A stretch of DNA of 10,234 nucleotides from Acidimicrobiaceae bacterium (GTDB lineage: Bacteria; Actinomycetota; Acidimicrobiia; Acidimicrobiales; Bog-793): NCBI GenBank assembly GCA_027306715.1, contig DAHUZG010000274.1, positions 1-10,234 of the forward strand. Reading direction: 5' to 3'. This document shows positions 7,088-10,234 of the stretch, in pieces. The translations under genes and the position numbers were made by a program. Position 1 is the first letter of the stretch, and each line of letters opens with the position of its first letter. The notes below the pieces were generated by a model. It did no database searches. It was not told the DNA's origin and saw only the letters and a program-made list of their open reading frames with translations.

Positions 7088-7114
7088 GGCACCCCGGCCC
7101 CCGGCACCCCGGCC
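7088..7114. repeat. Direct repeat ggcaccccggcc, two copies 15 bases apart
   Basis: Copies lie at 7088-7099 and 7103-7114. They are in the methyltransferase leader (or in its doubtful N-terminal extension), on the methyltransferase side of the divergent promoter region. Confidence 0.8.
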
Positions 7115-7121
7115 ACTCGCA

Positions 7122-7147
7122 CTCGGGACCTCGGGACCCTCGGGACC
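7122..7147. repeat. Three tandem copies of ctcgggac(c)
   Basis: Units are at 7122-7129, 7130-7138 and 7139-7147, the first one base shorter. They sit just before the AT-richer core of the divergent region. They may be regulator half-sites or slippage products; the 8-9 base period is close to, but shorter than, one helical turn. Confidence 0.8.
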
Positions 7148-7299
7148 GCCGATATGACTACGACACACTCAACTTTTCTGTGCTCACTCAGCCCGACAAG
7201 GAATAAGGGTGCCCCGGTGGCGTTGTCCTGTCTGTGCCGGAATGGCTGCCCGCCGCGCCGGCACTGGAGAGACTCTGCGGTGCCACCGGCGCCGCCGAC

Positions 7300-7305
7300 A
7301 GGAGG
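7300..7305 (+). promoter_or_regulatory. Ribosome binding site for lon
   Basis: AGGAGG lies 4 bases upstream of GTG 7310, strong in sequence but closer than usual. It fixes the lon start and excludes the 372 upstream codons that are open in the same frame. Confidence 0.75.
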
Positions 7306-7309
7306 GCCA

Positions 7310-9688
<2,379 letters not shown>

Positions 9689-9704
9689 GTCCCCGCAGCG
9701 CTCG

Positions 9705-9744
9705 GGCCGGCCGGCCGTGGCGGTGAGAGCCGTCCCGGCTGGCC
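9705..9744 (+). terminator. Candidate hairpin terminator of lon
   Basis: Starting 17 bases after the lon stop, ggccggccgg (9705-9714) can pair with ccggctggcc (9735-9744) through ten pairs, one of them a G-U wobble, around a 20-base loop. There is no T tract, which is common for actinobacterial terminators. Function is inferred. Confidence 0.35.
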
Positions 9745-9809
9745 GCCCCTCGCGCCCGCCCCGTCGCCGGTCTTGTGGGGGCGCGTCATGTCCTCAGGCG
9801 CCGGCTGCT

Positions 9810-9831
9810 CGCCGCCACGCTCGTGGCGGCG
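9810..9831 (+). terminator. Short-loop hairpin between lon and the MFS gene
   Basis: The 9-base arm cgccgccac (9810-9818) and its complement gtggcggcg (9823-9831) are separated by the 4-base loop gctc, a very stable stem. It has no T tract. It could be a second terminator for lon or a leader structure for the MFS gene that begins 64 bases later. Confidence 0.4.
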
Positions 9832-9894
9832 GCCCGGCTGGAGCGTGCTCGCCACCACGCGCCCGGAGGCGGCCCCGGCGGTAGCGTGCACGCC

Positions 9895-10234
9895 GTGTGG
9901 AGCGGCCTGCGCGACCGCTTCGGCCCCTCGTCGCGGGAGCGGCGTCTCGTCCTCTCGCTCTGCGCGACGACGATCCTGCTCTGGCTCGGCGCCAGCGCCC
10001 TGCTGCCGCTGCTGCCCGCCTACCTCCGCCGCCATGGCGCCGGTGCCGGCCTCGTCGGCATCGTCATGGCCTCCTACTACGCCGCGAGCGTGCTCACGCA
10101 GTACCCTGCCGGGCGCCTTGCCGACCGGATCGGCCGCCGCCAGGTGCTCGTGGCGGGACTGGCCTGCTTCTCGGCCGGCAGCGTCGGCTTTGCCGCCACG
10201 ACCGGACCCGGTTACGCCATCGTCTTCCGCGCCC
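9895..10234 (+). CDS. Major facilitator superfamily (MFS) transporter, N-terminal fragment
   Basis: The gene runs off the right edge; 113 codons are visible. After a short basic N-terminus (GLRDRFGPSSRERR) come hydrophobic helices at about 19-41, 51-70 and 83-101. Between helices 2 and 3 is the MFS motif A, GRLADRIGRRQ (73-83), which is diagnostic for the superfamily. The pattern fits the DHA/efflux-like branch of proton-coupled exporters in the cytoplasmic membrane, but the substrate cannot be told from this part. The start is uncertain: GTG 9895 is preferred and GTG 9886 is equally in frame. A GGAGG at 9865-9869 is rather far from either. It is 206 bases from the end of lon, with two hairpins in between, so it is probably a separate transcription unit. 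Confidence 0.85.
   Translation, partial: MWSGLRDRFGPSSRERRLVLSLCATTILLWLGASALLPLLPAYLRRHGAGAGLVGIVMASYYAASVLTQYPAGRLADRIGRRQVLVAGLACFSAGSVGFAATTGPGYAIVFRA

Larger units (their letters stand above)
7007..7309. promoter_or_regulatory. Divergent intergenic region between the DNA methyltransferase and lon
   Basis: This 303-base region must contain the promoters for the methyltransferase (leftward) and lon (rightward). Most of it is GC-rich, but 7150-7210 is noticeably AT-richer and is the best place for both promoters. I cannot name convincing -35/-10 pairs. It contains a 15-base-spaced duplicate at 7088-7114, a three-copy tandem repeat at 7122-7147 and two direct CACTCA copies at 7166-7171 and 7185-7190. 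The HspR inverted repeat (CTTGAGT-N7-ACTCAAG) known upstream of some Streptomyces lon genes is not present; the CACTCA copies are direct, not inverted. Confidence 0.55.

Noticed and set aside
7007..7168. Fifty-four extra N-terminal codons for the methyltransferase, starting at ATG 7168
   Set aside because: The translation is Gly/Arg/Pro-rich low complexity over direct repeats. The family-like sequence starts only after GTG 7006. I keep this as less likely rather than impossible.
7166..7190. Possible HspR (HAIR) operator upstream of lon
   Set aside because: The two CACTCA copies are in direct, not inverted, orientation and the spacing does not match the known CTTGAGT-N7-ACTCAAG element.
6194..7309. 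Upstream extension of the lon frame to an 1164-codon ORF
   Set aside because: The extra 372 codons lie antisense to the methyltransferase and across the promoter region. GTG 7310 has AGGAGG in front of it and gives a normal LonA length.

Overview
The window is very GC-rich, with strong G/C bias at third codon positions and frequent GTG starts. It carries the end of an F420-type luciferase-like oxidoreductase, a kinase-like/flippase fusion membrane protein and an actinobacterial-style LonA. Together these point to an actinomycetote, possibly an Acidimicrobiia-like lineage; the phylum is fairly safe, the class is a guess. I see no tRNA, rRNA, CRISPR array, transposase or integrase.

Layout, left to right. 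(1) Positions 3-272 hold the 3' end of an LLM-class, probably F420-dependent, oxidoreductase. A gap of about 340 bases follows, with an unassigned open stretch and a nested hairpin. (2) Two aldo/keto reductases from different subfamilies face each other: 610-1410 (+) and 1481-2428 (-). Both keep the Asp/Tyr/Lys/His catalytic tetrad. (3) At 2579-2850 (-) lies what looks like a frameshifted, truncated remnant of a formate/nitrite transporter. (4) A forward pair at 2931-6057 comprises an 825-residue membrane protein, with a degenerate kinase-like middle domain and a C-terminal UPF0104/MprF-type flippase domain, followed after 34 bases by a LOG-family nucleoside monophosphate phosphoribohydrolase. 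(5) On the minus strand at 6110-7006 is a beta-class site-specific DNA methyltransferase with no restriction partner in view. (6) Divergent from it, across a 303-base repeat-bearing intergenic region, is a complete ATP-dependent protease gene, lon (7310-9688). (7) The window ends in the first 113 codons of an MFS transporter.

Most of this is ordinary chromosomal content: redox enzymes, envelope lipid or glycan transport, nucleotide salvage, protein quality control and drug or metabolite efflux. I do not see a convincing new multi-gene system. The points most worth a second look are the solitary methyltransferase divergent from lon (compare CcrM and Lon in Caulobacter), the apparent loss of kinase catalytic residues in the flippase fusion, the transporter remnant, and short tandem duplications. 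Several of the duplications have 15-base units, both inside genes and in the methyltransferase-lon promoter region.
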